Shown piece by piece: positions 23,450 through 34,375 of a stretch of 64,000 bases of DNA. Source of the stretch: Eulemur rufifrons (Eukaryota; Chordata; Mammalia; Primates; Lemuridae); the NCBI RefSeq assembly GCF_041146395.1, contig NC_090984.1, positions 127,166,280 through 127,230,279 on the forward strand, given 5' to 3'. Each line of letters opens with the position of its first letter. Positions within the stretch are counted from its first letter, which is position 1. Position numbers and translations under genes: made by a program. A model generated the notes under the pieces. It was not told the origin of the DNA and ran no database searches. It saw only the letters and a program-made list of their open reading frames with translations.

Positions 23450-23910
23450 TGACTGTACAGTGATTCATAGCCCGTGTTCACTTATTTAATTTACAGACAC
23501 ATGGAAACAATGTTTGTAGGTGTGAAGTTTCCATGTATTTTACAGATGTAAAAGTAAGATTAGGCACATAAGGAAGTTGTGTGATATTTCCAGAGACACA
23601 TATCTGGGAATGTCAGTGTCTGGGCCATGATCCCGTCCTTGGAACACACTGCAGGCCAAACCTGGACATGCCTAGGGTGGATTCTAGAGCCCCGATTTTA
23701 TAATAACAAGATAAAACCAGTTTCTTGCCTCTCTGCCTTTTTTTTTTTTTTTTTTGAAAAATATATAGAAAGCCTGGCACACAGGCTTAATGCAGATAAC
23801 TGAACCTAAAATCTCCCTTATTATCTATTTGTCCATTGCTCCTTCTCTACCAAATCATCTATTAATTGTTCATATTAACTTTAATGAGGCATAGTTGGTA
23901 CTCAGTGGCC
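23450..23910. other. 5-prime flank of V segment, no gene seen
   Basis: Similar to 36290-36754, upstream of the V gene at 35.6 kb, up to the words CAGTGGCC. A T run of about 17 bases lies near 23740. Similarity to the 36 kb flank stops at about 23910, where the IGHV1-bearing block begins. Confidence 0.65.
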
Positions 23911-24226
23911 TAGGAGTGCGTCATGACCTTACACAGCCCATTAGCAGATCTATTCTGTCCTGGAGACTGAGGAGAAATCTTCCCACGGGGAAGCCTCGTA
24001 CTCACGCAGGGAGGGGACTGAGATCTGGCTCGTTTGGGTCCTTCCTGCTTTCTCTCCCTGAACCTCCCATGTACTGCGGTTCCCATCTCCCCTGAGAGAT
24101 TGTTACGTTACCGCTGTTATGTGAGAGCCTGACCTGCCCTTCCCTCCATCCAAAAGGAGGTGACTGCAGAGGATGTTGCGTGGGAAAGGCCAGCTGGGCT
24201 GAATGGTGTCTACTTCCAGCCTATAC

Positions 24227-24534
24227 CTGAACCCTCCTTCTCTTATGTAGATCCGGACACAGCCGGGTCCCTCCCCACAATGTCTCCAGGAGTTTCCCCA
24301 GGCCTTTTTCTTCTTCCACACTGAGCATGTCCTGGACACGCCACAGGCCTTCCCTGAGGTCTGTGGCCAGGCCCAGCCCTGCGAAGGGATTCCATCCCTC
24401 AGAGGGCACCAGGGAGGACGTCACTTGGAGAAGCTGGATGCTGTGTCCCCGAAAGGGCAGGACCTCAACTGTGCAGCTCTGACCAGAACAGGGCTCGGAG
24501 AATCTGCCCACATGGAAACAAGTGGCAGAAAACA
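24227..24534 (-). other. exon-like open frame of unknown origin
   Basis: On the minus strand a 308-nt open stretch is bounded by TTCTTCCAG upstream and CAG/GTATAG downstream, like an internal exon. The peptide includes VTSSLVPSEGWNPFAGLGL and LREGLWRVQD. The other copy, 56278-56585, is also open and keeps both splice-like ends. I do not recognise the protein, and no second exon was found. It may be a fragment of an old gene carried into the locus, or chance. Confidence 0.25.
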
Positions 24535-26099
24535 CTGGAAGAATATGATGTGAGTCAAGTTATGGGCATTTTCTTGGAATGGTGGAGTCAATTCCCAGGG
24601 ATTCGGAACACAGTGTGTTCAGGCAGGGTCTGCGGCTGAAGAGGAACACAAGACCGGACGAGAAGTGGCCACCACGCAGACTGCAGAAGATCGGGGGACG
24701 GGGCAGGAATCAACTCCTGACACAACTCAGGAGTTTATGAAGTTTCTGATGTAACAACTTTCCCGATTTTATTGCATTTCACCAGTGACGTTAAATGGGA
24801 AATTTCAGACCTATATTGACAACAGAAATAGAATGTGAAGTCGCCCCTCTGCCTGTTCTAAAACACCCACAGGACATGCTGAAATGCTGTCAGAGAAAAA
24901 TGATGCACGATGCGGAGCCCGTGGCCTGCAGACTGCATAGCCGGGCGGCCCCCTCTCCAGGGCCTGTCCTGGAAGCAGCCACAGATGCCACGAGCAGAAG
25001 AGACAGCGGAACAAAAGATGGCACAGCAGTGACCAAGAACATTGACAGCAGTAGGTCCCTTCGTGTGCGATCAGCGAGAAGGCTCTGAAGAGAAGAAGTG
25101 CCCGATCCGCTCCCTAACCGGAAGTATTCAGGGTGCTTGGACGGCGACAAGGCCAACACCTGTCAGTACCCAGGGGACGCCTTGCTGCTCTGTCGGCGAA
25201 ACTCTGCTCACCCGAGCTCCAAGGTATCGGGTGTCAAGAGTGACACAGATTTTCCCAAACTCTCAGCTATTCCTTGTAATACATGAGCCTCAGCCGAATA
25301 ACGTTCTTTGCTACTTTTAAATAAGACACTTTCAAGTTAAAGAGACTTTACCAAAGTGATTATAATGTCCCATGCACAGCAGATACTTCTGTAATCTTAA
25401 TCAAACGTATCTATTTGGTTTGTACCGTTGACTATTCTATGATATTGGATGATAAACCCAGAAAATACCTGTATATCTTATTTTATATTGAGCAGGCTAA
25501 AATTTCCATAGACGTGATATAAAGGTTTGCACAAAAGTTATTGAAGTTCCAACACACTCTAATAGATGAAAGGGATCCACTACCCAACTTCCCTAAACTA
25601 CTTAAAGCCAAAAGCAAAGGAAGGTCTCAAACCTACACCTGAATGTTCTCGACACCTGACAACAGCCAACTGAATTGTTGTCCCTCACTGTCTCCTAATT
25701 CCTAATCGCAATACCCTCCTGCCACCAATGCCCTGATGCCACTGTGTTGGGGGAGAGAGTCCGTGCCCTGCCCTCCTCAGCGGGCGCTAGGATGGGACAG
25801 GCAGTCACGAGGGCCACCCCTGAGGGGACAGCAACACAGGCAGGCGGGGATGCCTCGGGGGTTCTCCCTGCTCCGCAGAGGACACGAGAGGCGCCTTCAC
25901 CTCTGAGGAGGGCAAAGGCCAGCACAGCTCGCGGGACCCACTGCGGGCCTTCCCGAGGGCAGGCTCGGTTCCTGACCCACTGTCCGCTTCCACCCTCCCT
26001 AGAGCGGCCTCTTTTCCCAGGCACCATCGTTTGCCTTCCTTGGAATTCCACAAATGAGTCGGCAAGTTATGGCACCAGAGTAATAGATGCATGTCTGTA
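24535..26099. other. no gene recognised
   Basis: Duplicated at 56586-58150. Reading frames up to about 146 codons near 25744-26184 are preserved in the other copy, but both strands are equally open and the end of the frame runs into repeat-like sequence, so coding is doubtful. AT-rich sequence at 25320-25600 is unassigned. Confidence 0.5.
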
Positions 26100-26350
26100 T
26101 CAATTGGCCAGAACCCACAGAAGGGACGGCACCAACGGCGACACCAAACTCAAGCTGTGGATTTTGGGTAATGATGACGTCTAAAGGTAGGTTCGTCCAT
26201 TGCAACCTATTCATGAACCTGTCACAGTGTGTCCACACCGAGGAAGTTCTCGCATGCGCAGGCCGGGAGTGAACAGGAACTCTCTGGACCTTCTCTCGAT
26301 GGTACTGTGAACTTAAAACCACCGTAAAATAAATTTCATTTAAAAGAAAT
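26100..26350 (+). mobile_element. probable old L1 3-prime end
   Basis: CACCAAACTCAAGCTGTGGA, then TTGGGTAATGATGACG, GTAGGTTCGTCCATTG and a closing AATAAATTTCATTT resemble the 3-prime end of old mammalian L1 families. The fragment is duplicated at about 58150-58400. The family was not confirmed. Confidence 0.4.
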
Positions 26351-26420
26351 AAGAAAGACATTTTGGCCATTTCTTATATATTAAAAGGCATGTACCTTGT
26401 GATTAAGAATTCTTACTCCA

Positions 26421-26752
26421 GGCCGGGCGCGGTGGCTCACGCCTGTAATCCTAGCACTCTGGGAGGCCGAGGCGGGTGGATCGGTCAAGGTCAGGAGTTC
26501 GAGATCAGCCTGAGCAAGAGCGAGACCCCGTCTCTACTAAAAATAGAAAGAAATTATGTGGCCAACTAAAATATATATAGAAAAAATTAGCCGGGCATGG
26601 TGGCGCATGCCTGTAGTCCCAGCCACTCGGGAGGCTGAGGCGGAAGGATCGCTTAAGCCCAGGAGTTTGAGGTTTCTGTGAGCTAGGCTGACACCACGGC
26701 ACTCATTCTAGCCTGGGCAACAAAGTGAGACTCTGCCAAAAAAAAAAAAAAA
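26421..26752 (+). mobile_element. Alu SINE, strepsirrhine type
   Basis: Full Alu with A tail, flanked by a 16-bp target duplication AAGAATTCTTACTCCA at 26405-26420 and 26753-26768. The same element with the same duplication sits at 58473-58809, so insertion preceded the 32-kb-offset duplication. Confidence 0.95.
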
Positions 26753-27035
26753 AAGAATTCTTACTCCAATTTATTTACCCAACTGATGTGAAAACTCTTG
26801 TTCACGTTAATAACTTGATGGAAATGCTTGTACCAGCTTTATTAGTTTGAGTCTTCCGTAGTTCTCTAAGCTCTGTTGATACGATGACAAGTGGATGAAA
26901 TCTTTGCAATGTAATTAGAATGCATACACGTGTCACATATTCCTTTTCCTCAACTAACTAACCCATATTGGGAAACATTTCAACCTAATGTCCCTCATCA
27001 CTTTCTCATCCCCAGCACAGCTGCGTCTCCCTCAG

Positions 27036-27073
27036 GGTTTCTGACCCCTCAGGATGTGGGTTGTCACACTGTG
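27036..27073 (-). promoter_or_regulatory. RSS with 22-base spacer
   Basis: Minus strand: CACAGTG at 27067-27073, then 22 bases, then TCAGAAACC at 27036-27044. A 23-base reading gives the poorer nonamer CAGAAACCC. The same arrangement is at 59093-59130. Confidence 0.8.
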
Positions 27074-27508
27074 TCTCTCGCACAGTAATACACGGCCGTG
27101 TCCTCGGGTCGCAGACTGCTCAGCTCCATGAAGCCTGTGCTGCTAGACGTGTCCCTGGTCATGGTGACTCTGCCCTGGAACTTCTGTGCGTAGTTTGTTG
27201 CTCCATTGCTAGGGTTGATCCGTCCCATCCACTCCAGCCCTTGTCCAGGGGTCTGTCGCACCCAGTGCATGTAGTAGCTGGTGAAGGTGTATCCGGAAGC
27301 CTTGCAGGACACCTTCACGGAGGCCCCAGGTGGCTTCACCTAAGCCCCGGACTGCACCAGCTGGACCTGGGAGCGGGCGCCTGTGCAGAGGAGACAGGAC
27401 TGGGTGAGTCCCCCTGGCTGGGTCTGAGCCCCTCCTCACCCTGGGACTGGGGAGCCCCTCACCTGTCGCTGCGGCCACCAGGAAGAGGATCCTCCAGGTC
27501 CAGTCCAT
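27074..27508 (-). pseudogene. IGHV1: IGHV1-like V segment with FR1 stop
   Basis: Leader exon 27463-27508 ([15 protein letters not shown]), intron 27381-27462 (82 nt), V exon 27074-27380 (307 nt). The V frame begins QVQLVQSGA, then a TAG at about 27341 replaces the GAG glutamate codon present in the copy at 59131. After the stop the frame is intact: CDR1 [10 protein letters not shown]2 [17 protein letters not shown]2 INPSNGAT, then [12 protein letters not shown], and the end is YYCAR. Promoter and RSS are preserved. A single nonsense change makes it non-coding, so inactivation looks recent. Confidence 0.93.
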
Positions 27509-27615
27509 GGTGAGGAGCTGAGCTGCCAGGGGCTTCTCCACAGCAGGGACGTGGTGGTGGGGTGACGCTCTCGGGGCGCAGGCATAGCTGTATGTACCCC
27601 AGCAGACCTCAGGCC

Positions 27616-27632
27616 ATTTGCATATTCATGAG
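27616..27632 (-). promoter_or_regulatory. IGHV1 promoter: heptamer plus octamer
   Basis: On the minus strand CTCATGA (27626-27632) is followed by AT and ATGCAAAT (27616-27623). This heptamer-octamer pair is typical of IGHV1 promoters and differs from the octamer-only layout of the IGHV3 genes here. Confidence 0.9.
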
Positions 27633-28229
27633 GCAGGACGATTCATAGCCCTAGACCTGCCCCAGTGTGAGAAAGAGAACAGAGATGATGCGGGGGCCAC
27701 ACAACAGGGCGATACCGAGGACAGGTGTCCCTGCAACCCCCTTGACTCCATGTGCACAGAGGTCCTCCCACTGAGGGACAAGCCGCCAAATACACGTTCT
27801 TCGCTGTGAACCCACGTGGGAAATGCACAGAGAGCCCTGGGACCATCTGTGCCATTTTATACCCAAAGGTCTTGTCCTTTGGATCCGTGAGTTCCCTGAA
27901 ATTTTCTGCCCATTTGTATATAAAAATGTTCCCTTGCCCCCAGCTGCTTACTCTTAGCACATGCAGGAGGGCTAGAGACGCTTTGTAAATGTGGCTTTCA
28001 TTAAAATATTGTGTTACTTAAACACAGCTGAGGAGGAATAATACGTCATATAAAATTCCTATTTTAGGTTTTTTAAAAAAGGAAGAGCCAGTCCCCAGGA
28101 GGAACCCCTCCCAGCCTCCTGTGCACCTGCTGCTGGCAGCAGCCTGTGCTGGGTGCTCCTGAGCGCCCCCTGCAGCCCAGCCCCTCCGGCAGCGGAGGTT
28201 CCCTCTGGGCTCCCAGAGCATCTTCCTCC
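27633..28229. other. 5-prime flank of IGHV1-like gene, no gene seen
   Basis: Non-coding sequence between the IGHV1 promoter and the V relic, duplicated at 59689-60284. No repeat family recognised. Confidence 0.55.
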
Positions 28230-28490
28230 CACTGTCCCAGCCCAGGGTGACCTGGCTGTGCCCCGGGTCACATGCTCCTTCACTGACAGCATGTGCTTTT
28301 GACTGGAAACGGTGAACTGACCTTTCTAAACCCAGGGAGCTCTGCAGGGAGGCCCCAAGCAAGGATTCTGTGAGAGCCTCGGGGAGCCCCTTCCCTGGAG
28401 CTCCACAGGCCCTGGCCCGGCCACACCCACAGTGGTGCAGAAACCCTCGGGGCTTGGCAGGAGCCTCCTATCTCCTTGAAGTTCTTCTGG
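28230..28490 (-). pseudogene. degraded V-segment relic
   Basis: On the plus strand the order matches a reversed V gene. A GCGCCCCCTG flank at about 28165 leads to AGGTTCCCTCTGGGCTCCCA, then CACTGTC (heptamer position, 28230-28236). Next comes GACAGCATGTGCTTTTGACT like the FR3 antisense, GGAAACGGTGAACTGACC, and CCCCTTCCCTGGAGCTCC like FR2. Finally CAGAAACCCTCGGGGCTTGG resembles the CDR1/FR1 region. No leader, frame or RSS survives. The second copy is at 60285-60545. It resembles clan III V genes, as IMGT-type relics do. Confidence 0.6.
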
Positions 28491-28566
28491 TTAAATGTCA
28501 CTTTAACCCACAGCTCATGGGCCTGGCTCAGAGCCGGCCACACAACTACTGATCCTGCAGGGCACA

Positions 28567-28673
28567 AACGCACACACACACACACTCACACACACACACA
28601 CAGTCACACACACACACACTCACACATTCACACTCACACACACTCTCACACACACACACACAGTCACACAGAC

Positions 28674-28706
<33 letters not shown>

Positions 28707-28722
28707 GTCACACACACTGTGG
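28567..28722. repeat. (CA)n-rich tandem array
   Basis: About 150 bases of CACACA blocks punctuated by CTCACA and GTCACA units. The copy at 60621-60757 is shorter and arranged differently, so this array has changed since the segmental duplication. Confidence 0.92.
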
Positions 28723-30268
28723 CCCGTGTTCACAGCAGCCGGAGTGGTACTTCCCTTCTTCCCTGCATGTGGCACATGGGCCGAGCCCACACACTGACCC
28801 TGGGCCTGGGTATGTGCCCTTGTCAGACAGACAACAGCAAACACCTCACAACGGGAGAAAGGACCTGCCCACGCTGTGGGTTTGCCTGTTCTCCCGGCTA
28901 GAGGGACCCTGCAGATGCCCCTGAGTGGGGCCAGGGTTGCCCCTGGAGGGCCACACCCAGCAGAGCCATGTGCAGTCAGTGCAGCCAACACCGAGCTGCC
29001 TGGACTGTGGGGAGGGCCACCCTGGCCCTGCAGCCCAGCAGGCCCCCTCTCAGGGGCACAGCCAGGAGCCGGAGGGCAGGGCCCTGGGGACCTGGATGGG
29101 GCATCTCCCCAGGTGGAGAAGCAAGAACTGATCTTGGAAGAGGGGACTCAGGAGGGAGAGCTGGGAAGGTCCGAGTCCCTGAGGACCAGGGCCTGGGATG
29201 GGCCACCACCTGCTGCTTCCCCCATGGGGCATCTATTGTGGGCCATGTCCCTGTCCCATCTGGGCAGGGGGGATCCACGGGGTGACTGTCTTTTGCTTTT
29301 TACTTCTCAAGTCCAGGAACAGAAGAGCCGCACTTGAAAACCACAGTGGAGGAGACACGTCTGCTTCCTGGTCCTGGCTGCAGTTGACGCTGAACATGGA
29401 CCCAGTGTCTCCGCTGGGGTGAGCAGGGGATGCACGTGGCCTGGGGAGGACACGGGTGATTGTACCAAGGTCCTGGATCCCACATCCCGTAGCAGGGCCC
29501 TTTGCAATGTGACTTCCTGGTGCCTCCTGCCCAGAGGAGGGGGCTGTGTCTGGCCCCAAACACAGGCTGTGCCTAGGGACTCCCTGGTGCCAACCACAGA
29601 GGTCATGAAGGTGCAGGGGTGCTGGGTGTCCCCAGTTCATTGCTGCCCAGGACACTGTGGAGACCAGCAGGGGTGTGAGCCGGGGCTGGGGGCCCCCTGG
29701 GAACCCACAACTGAGGGAAGTGAGGCCCTGATAATTCAGAGCAGGAGCTGTCGGCCAGCTCAGGTGGTGCTGCTGAGCCGGGTCAGCTCCTGGGTGGGCA
29801 GCAGCCGGGTGAGTGTGGCTCCTGCCCTGTGAGGGAGGCCAGGCTTCCCCGGGGCTCCCTCCTCACCAGCAAGGAAGGTGGCATTGACCATCCTGGTGTG
29901 CCCAGCCCGCTGTTCATCTCCCCTTTCTGACCTCCTCCTGGCCCGCAGGCCCTGCATCTGACACAGGGGCCGAGGCACTTCCTAGTCACCCCTGCACTTG
30001 CCCAAGCCCAGGGCGCTGCAGGAGAGACCTGGGTCTCCCTGGTTCTGTATCCTGGATGAGCCCAAGGGATTCCCAAGGAAATGCTGAATATTTCCATGGG
30101 GGGAAGAGAAACTTTGCAAATACCACAAAGGATGAGAAAGAAATGAGTCTGAGGTTGATGAGAGAGGGGTGCTGAGCATGTAGCTGCCAGAGGGTCCAAG
30201 TTCCTCTAGTGACCTCGGTTTTGTCCCCCTGTGTCTGGGCTCCCTACGTTCTCCTGCTCAGATATACT
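28723..30268. other. GC-rich stretch, no gene recognised
   Basis: Duplicated at 60758-62301. Open frames exist on both strands, as expected from low stop density in GC-rich DNA, and several are disrupted by indels in the other copy. No known protein or RNA was recognised. Confidence 0.5.
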
Positions 30269-30729
30269 TGTTATGGTCTGAGACTTGAGAAATGACCACC
30301 TAAAGACCGAATTGAGCCAAATCACAAGTCTTTATTAGTGGACAGCGACTACTCTCTGCACAGCCAAAGGCAGCACAGAGAGCAGCAGCCAGCCTTTGAA
30401 ATGGAAAGTTTTTATATTGTAAGTCTGTGGGTGGAAAATTATTAAGGTTGAGCAAGCACGTGTACAAAAAGCCTAGAGTGAGCATTACGTCATTTTCTTA
30501 TCTTTGGTGTGACAGGATCTGGGCCATATTTTGTTCATGCAAAACATGAGTGTTGTAATCGCTTCATGCAAAACGTGGGGCTGGAATCATTTTACGCAGA
30601 ACATGGGTGTTATAGTCACTTAGAGATTTCTGTGTTGAGTGTACTGTCTTCAGTAAGCAGGAGCAAGCAGGTTTACAGAAGCAGAATGGCAGAGTAGTGA
30701 CTTTTCGGTGCGAAACTCAGACTGTAACA
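30269..30729 (-). mobile_element. 3-prime LTR of a class I ERV
   Basis: On the minus strand it begins TGTTACAGTCTGAGTTTCG and ends CTCAGACCATAACA, with the usual TG/CA ends. It is immediately preceded by a purine tract (CAGTGGGGAA), the expected priming site next to a 3-prime LTR. It has a TATA-like ATATAAAAA and an AATAAAGACT. Length is about 461 bases. Related LTRs are at 2630-3104 (solo) and 62302-62763. Confidence 0.85.
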
Positions 30730-31845
30730 TTCCCCACTGGTTTTGAGGAGGAATCAAATCATTGATTCTTTGGTATTAACATCAGAGACACGTTGATAGT
30801 GGGTTTGGAGGACCATATGTTTGACAGCTTGAACTCTTTGTTTAACATAAGAAATGAGGCTGTTTATGAGCCAGGGGCCAAGGAGCACTGTCAGCAGAAT
30901 GGGAATAACTGGTTTTGTTATGGTTGACAAAAGTGTTGTCGTCCACGGGGATTAGGAATGCTAGAGATGACAAGTGCCTTTAAACTTATCCCCCTCTTTT
31001 TTGATGTTTATAGTACTGTAATATACATCAATACATAGTGTCAAAAATTATCTTGCAAACCATCTATTTTTACATTTTTTTGGCTATCTGTATCACCCTG
31101 TCCTTCATATAAATGTTTTAAGTAAATAAGGTGTTTAGCTTATGTCTAAGGATTTATCTTTTAAGTACAGAGTGGAATTTTGAGTTTAAAGGGCAGTCTT
31201 GTCTCCCAGCCCAGGAAGAGGGGGAGGAGGCCACTCAGAGACATGTCTTCAGAGGCAGCAGAGGGGCGGGAGCTTGGACAGGCTCTAGCCCAGCCTTTGC
31301 TGAGGCTCTCCGGGTCTGTCTAATTATGACAGTGTCATTTATTGTCTTTGTAAGCACCTAAGTGTAGTTTATAGGCTGATGGGGGGGGGTGTCATCTGCT
31401 GGATTAAAACAGATAACTGGGAGGAACCAGAGGAGACTCTGGAAAGTCTTATCTTTAGTGGGTCCTCGGTGGGCCGGGCATCCATTTCTCAGGGAGTTGA
31501 TCTGGGGTCGCCTTTTGATCCACATGTGATGGATCCAGTGGCGCTTTCCGGCAACCCTCACGGCTGTTGTTGTTGTGAGGGTCACTGGCAGGGGTCCAGT
31601 CCACCCGGCCTCTAACCTCGCAGGCAGAAGTTTTCTTATCCAGACGAGGTCTCCAGCCTGTACCTGAAATAGAGCTTTCTCGGGAGTGGGGTTAGTCGGC
31701 TGAACATGATTTTACATAGGGTTGTGCTTTTGACATACGGAGTGTATCTGGTTTTTAGGAGGGCAAAGGGGAGGAGGCTTACTCAGTCTGCGCCAGGCTC
31801 CAGCTTTAATTTGTTTAATGTTTTTTAAAGTTTTATTTATCCTTT

Positions 31846-32112
31846 TTATCCGTCCTGAACTCTGAGGTCTATAAGCACAGTGCAATTTAATAATTGAGTC
31901 GTTTGGGCAATGAACGCCGAGCCATGGTTGGACCCCAGTGCAAGTGGGAGGCCAAATCGGGGAACAATTTCAGTCACTAACTTTTTTGAAACTACCTGTG
32001 TTGTCTCTGACTTCATAGGAATAGTTTTCACCCATCTAGAGAAAGAATAAATATAAGCAGGTAGTGATATCTGTATTTGTCTAGTTTCACTTTTGTAAAG
32101 TCCACTTTTCAC
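31846..32112 (-). pseudogene. ERV integrase core fragment
   Basis: An 88-codon frame with FSRWVKTIP, VSKKLVTEIVPRFGLP and GSAFIAQTTQ matches the catalytic core of gammaretroviral integrases. The first catalytic Asp position lies in AYIYSFSRW (no D) and the second in GSNHGSAF (N for D), so catalysis is lost. A further C-terminal piece (TAVRVAGKRHWIHH) lies near 31520-31570. Confidence 0.75.
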
Positions 32113-34024
32113 TGTTCCCCCGGGGTTGTCACCTTAACCTGGTCCCAAAGGGGGGGTGGGAATTAGTCCTTTTATCTGAATTGACTTGTGCGCAGGTGAG
32201 ACATCTCGTTGTCACCTGCTGGGCCATCTGAGGTAGCCAGGGAGTGCAGTAGTCCCTCTGGAGAAGTTCAGTTAACTTGGTGCTGCCAAGGTGGCGTTCT
32301 GATGTATTTCCTTGATTAGGTCTCGTCCTAGGTGTTTAGGGACTAAGACCCTGTTGTCCGGGAGGATTTTCCAACCTGCTCAATCAGTTTTAGTCTTCAG
32401 GGCTTTTCTTAATTTAACTTTCTCTTTGGTGCAGTTTGGGGAGTTTGGCAGGAGCCGTTCTGGCAGAACAGGGAGAGTTAGGAGAGTCCCCACTGGTTTT
32501 TGTGTGACTTTTCTTGCTGCCACGTCGCTGAAAGCATTGTCTCTCGCCACCGGGGAGTCAGTCCGCACTTTTGGTGAAGTGTCCCACGTACCTGTGCCGT
32601 TGCAAAGGCTCTGCCCCGTCCTGGGGGCTGGGTCAGGGCTATGAGTTCAGCTTTCTCGGCCGAGATTCTCTGTCCAAGAGCCTGTGCCCGGGTAACCCGG
32701 CCTGCAGTCACGACAGCCGCCCCTGCACACCTGGCTCCTTCTGAGACGTAGCTCTCCCATCTGTGTATAATTCTTCATCGGGGTCCGGCCACGGGCGGTC
32801 AGTGAGGCCAGCTCTCAGGTTGGTGACAGACTCGAGCGTTTTGAGACAGTCATGGAGTGGCTCCGACGGCTCATCTTCCGGAAGCAGGGTGGCAGGGCTG
32901 AGGGAGGCTGTCTTTAGGAACCGGATTCTGGGGGGTGTAGCAACAGCACCTGATCTTGGGTTATGCGGGAGTTTGAAAGCCACCTCTCGTGGGGGCTTTT
33001 TAGTAGAACCTCCACTGAGTGTGGGGCATAATTATATATGAGTCTTGCCCCAAAATGAGCTTGGAGGTTTCTTTTGTCAAGATGGCGGTCGTGGCAATGG
33101 CCCGCAAGCAGCGTGGCCAGCCAGATGCTACAGGCTCCAGCCTTTTAGACAGGTGTGCACCCGGTCTGTTCCAGGGCCCTAGTTTTTGAGTTAGGACCCC
33201 TTTAGCCATCCCTCGGTTTCAGCAACATATAACTGGAAAGGCTCGGTCAGACCGGGCAAGGCCAGCGCAGCGGCACTCACAAGCGCCGGTTTGAGGCTCT
33301 TGAAGGCTTTAGCCTCCTTTTCAGTCCAGACCAGAGCATCTCTCTTTCCCCCTATGCCGGCATACCAGGGTTTATTATCTTAGCAAACTCGGGGACCCAG
33401 AGTCTGCAGTACCCCACTGCCCCCAGGAACTCTCATAATTGTCTCTTAGTTTGGGGCTGTGGGATCTTCAGGACAGCTTTAATTCTACAGGTGGGGACGG
33501 TTTGTTTGCCTTTCTTTAGTTGGTATCCTAGGTAGGTTGCTGTCTGGCTATAAAGCTGAGCCTTTTTAGCCAAAACACGGTAGCCCAACTGAGTTAATTC
33601 TGTTAGCAGGTCCTCAGTAGCCCTTTTATAAGGGGCTTGATCCTTGGTGGAACTGGTGTTTATCAGAAACTCTATAGGTTTGCCCCCCACATTCAGAGTT
33701 ACCTTGGGCTCCTGGGGGCTTATCAGAATGGAGCCCCGGCCCCGTCAGTCTGTGTCCTCCATGAGGACCGGCACAGGCTTAGCCACCTCCTGCTTTCAGT
33801 GACGACATTCGTTTTTCCAGTGCCCATGCTTTTTGCAGTAGGCACACTGGTCATGGCTTAGGCTGGTCTTCCTCCTCCTAGCATCCCCCTCTGGTCTTTT
33901 GGGCCTCTTGCCTTTTTCAGTTTTATATCTTTCTTGTTTCACTATAGCGGATACAGGAATTTTGACCATCCTTTTAGACTGCACAGTCCCAGGATGTTTT
34001 CTGTTGTTATAAATCTTCTGAGCA

Positions 34025-34375
34025 GGCTGGGCACGGTGGCTCACGCCTGTAATCCTAGCACTCTGGGAGGCCGAGGTGGGCGGATCCTTTGAGCTCAGGA
34101 GTTCGAGACCAGCCTGAGCAAGAGCAAGACCCCACCTCTACTAAAAATAGAAAGAAATTATATGGACAGCTAAAAATATATATAGAAAAAATTAGCCGGG
34201 CATGGTGGCGCATGCCTGTAGTCCCAGCTACTCGGGAGGCTGAGACAGGAGGATCGCTTGAGCACAGGAGTTTGAGGTTGCTGTGAGCTAGGCTGACGCC
34301 ACGGCACTCACTCTAGCCTGGGCAACAGAGTGAGACTCTGTCTCAAAAAAAAATAAAAATAAAAAATAAATAAAT
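34025..34375 (+). mobile_element. Alu SINE inserted in ERV gag
   Basis: Full Alu with an A-rich tail, flanked by a 14-bp target duplication AAATCTTCTGAGCA at 34011-34024 and 34376-34389. It lies within gag of the older provirus, so it is younger than that provirus. Confidence 0.95.

Larger units (their letters stand above)
12869..23450. repeat. V-gene duplication unit B (two IGHV3 segments)
   Basis: Collinear with unit A from its first base. It carries IGHV3-like genes at 18826 and 22792. It lacks the Alu and solo LTR of unit A. Gene 3-prime flank sequence near 22.43 kb resembles the segment near 52.44 kb more than its positional partner at 10.39 kb, so the unit is not a simple copy. Positions 12869-14560 contain no recognised gene. 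Confidence 0.85.
23911..32000. repeat. about 8-kb segmental duplication, copy 1
   Basis: Matches 55961-64000 at an offset of about 32.05 kb with only scattered differences by eye. Both copies hold the exon-like frame, an L1-like 3-prime end, the same Alu insertion with the same target duplication, an IGHV1-like gene, a V relic, a (CA)n tract and the ERV LTR with adjacent env and pol remains. The match runs to the window end, so the right edge is not known. Confidence 0.93.

Noticed and set aside
25744..26184. 146-codon plus-strand frame, repeated at 57796-58236
   Set aside because: Overlapping frames are open on the other strand, the 3-prime part is repeat-like, and conservation is no more than expected for a recent duplication.
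28567..28722. Regularly punctuated CA array that could suggest a spaced-repeat or CRISPR-like structure
   Set aside because: It is an interrupted (CA)n microsatellite in a vertebrate genome. There are no distinct spacers, and the copy at 60621 is rearranged in length.
29307..29606. Multiple long frames on both strands of the GC-rich region 28.7-30.2 kb
   Set aside because: Low stop density from base composition explains them. Extents differ between the duplicate copies because of indels.
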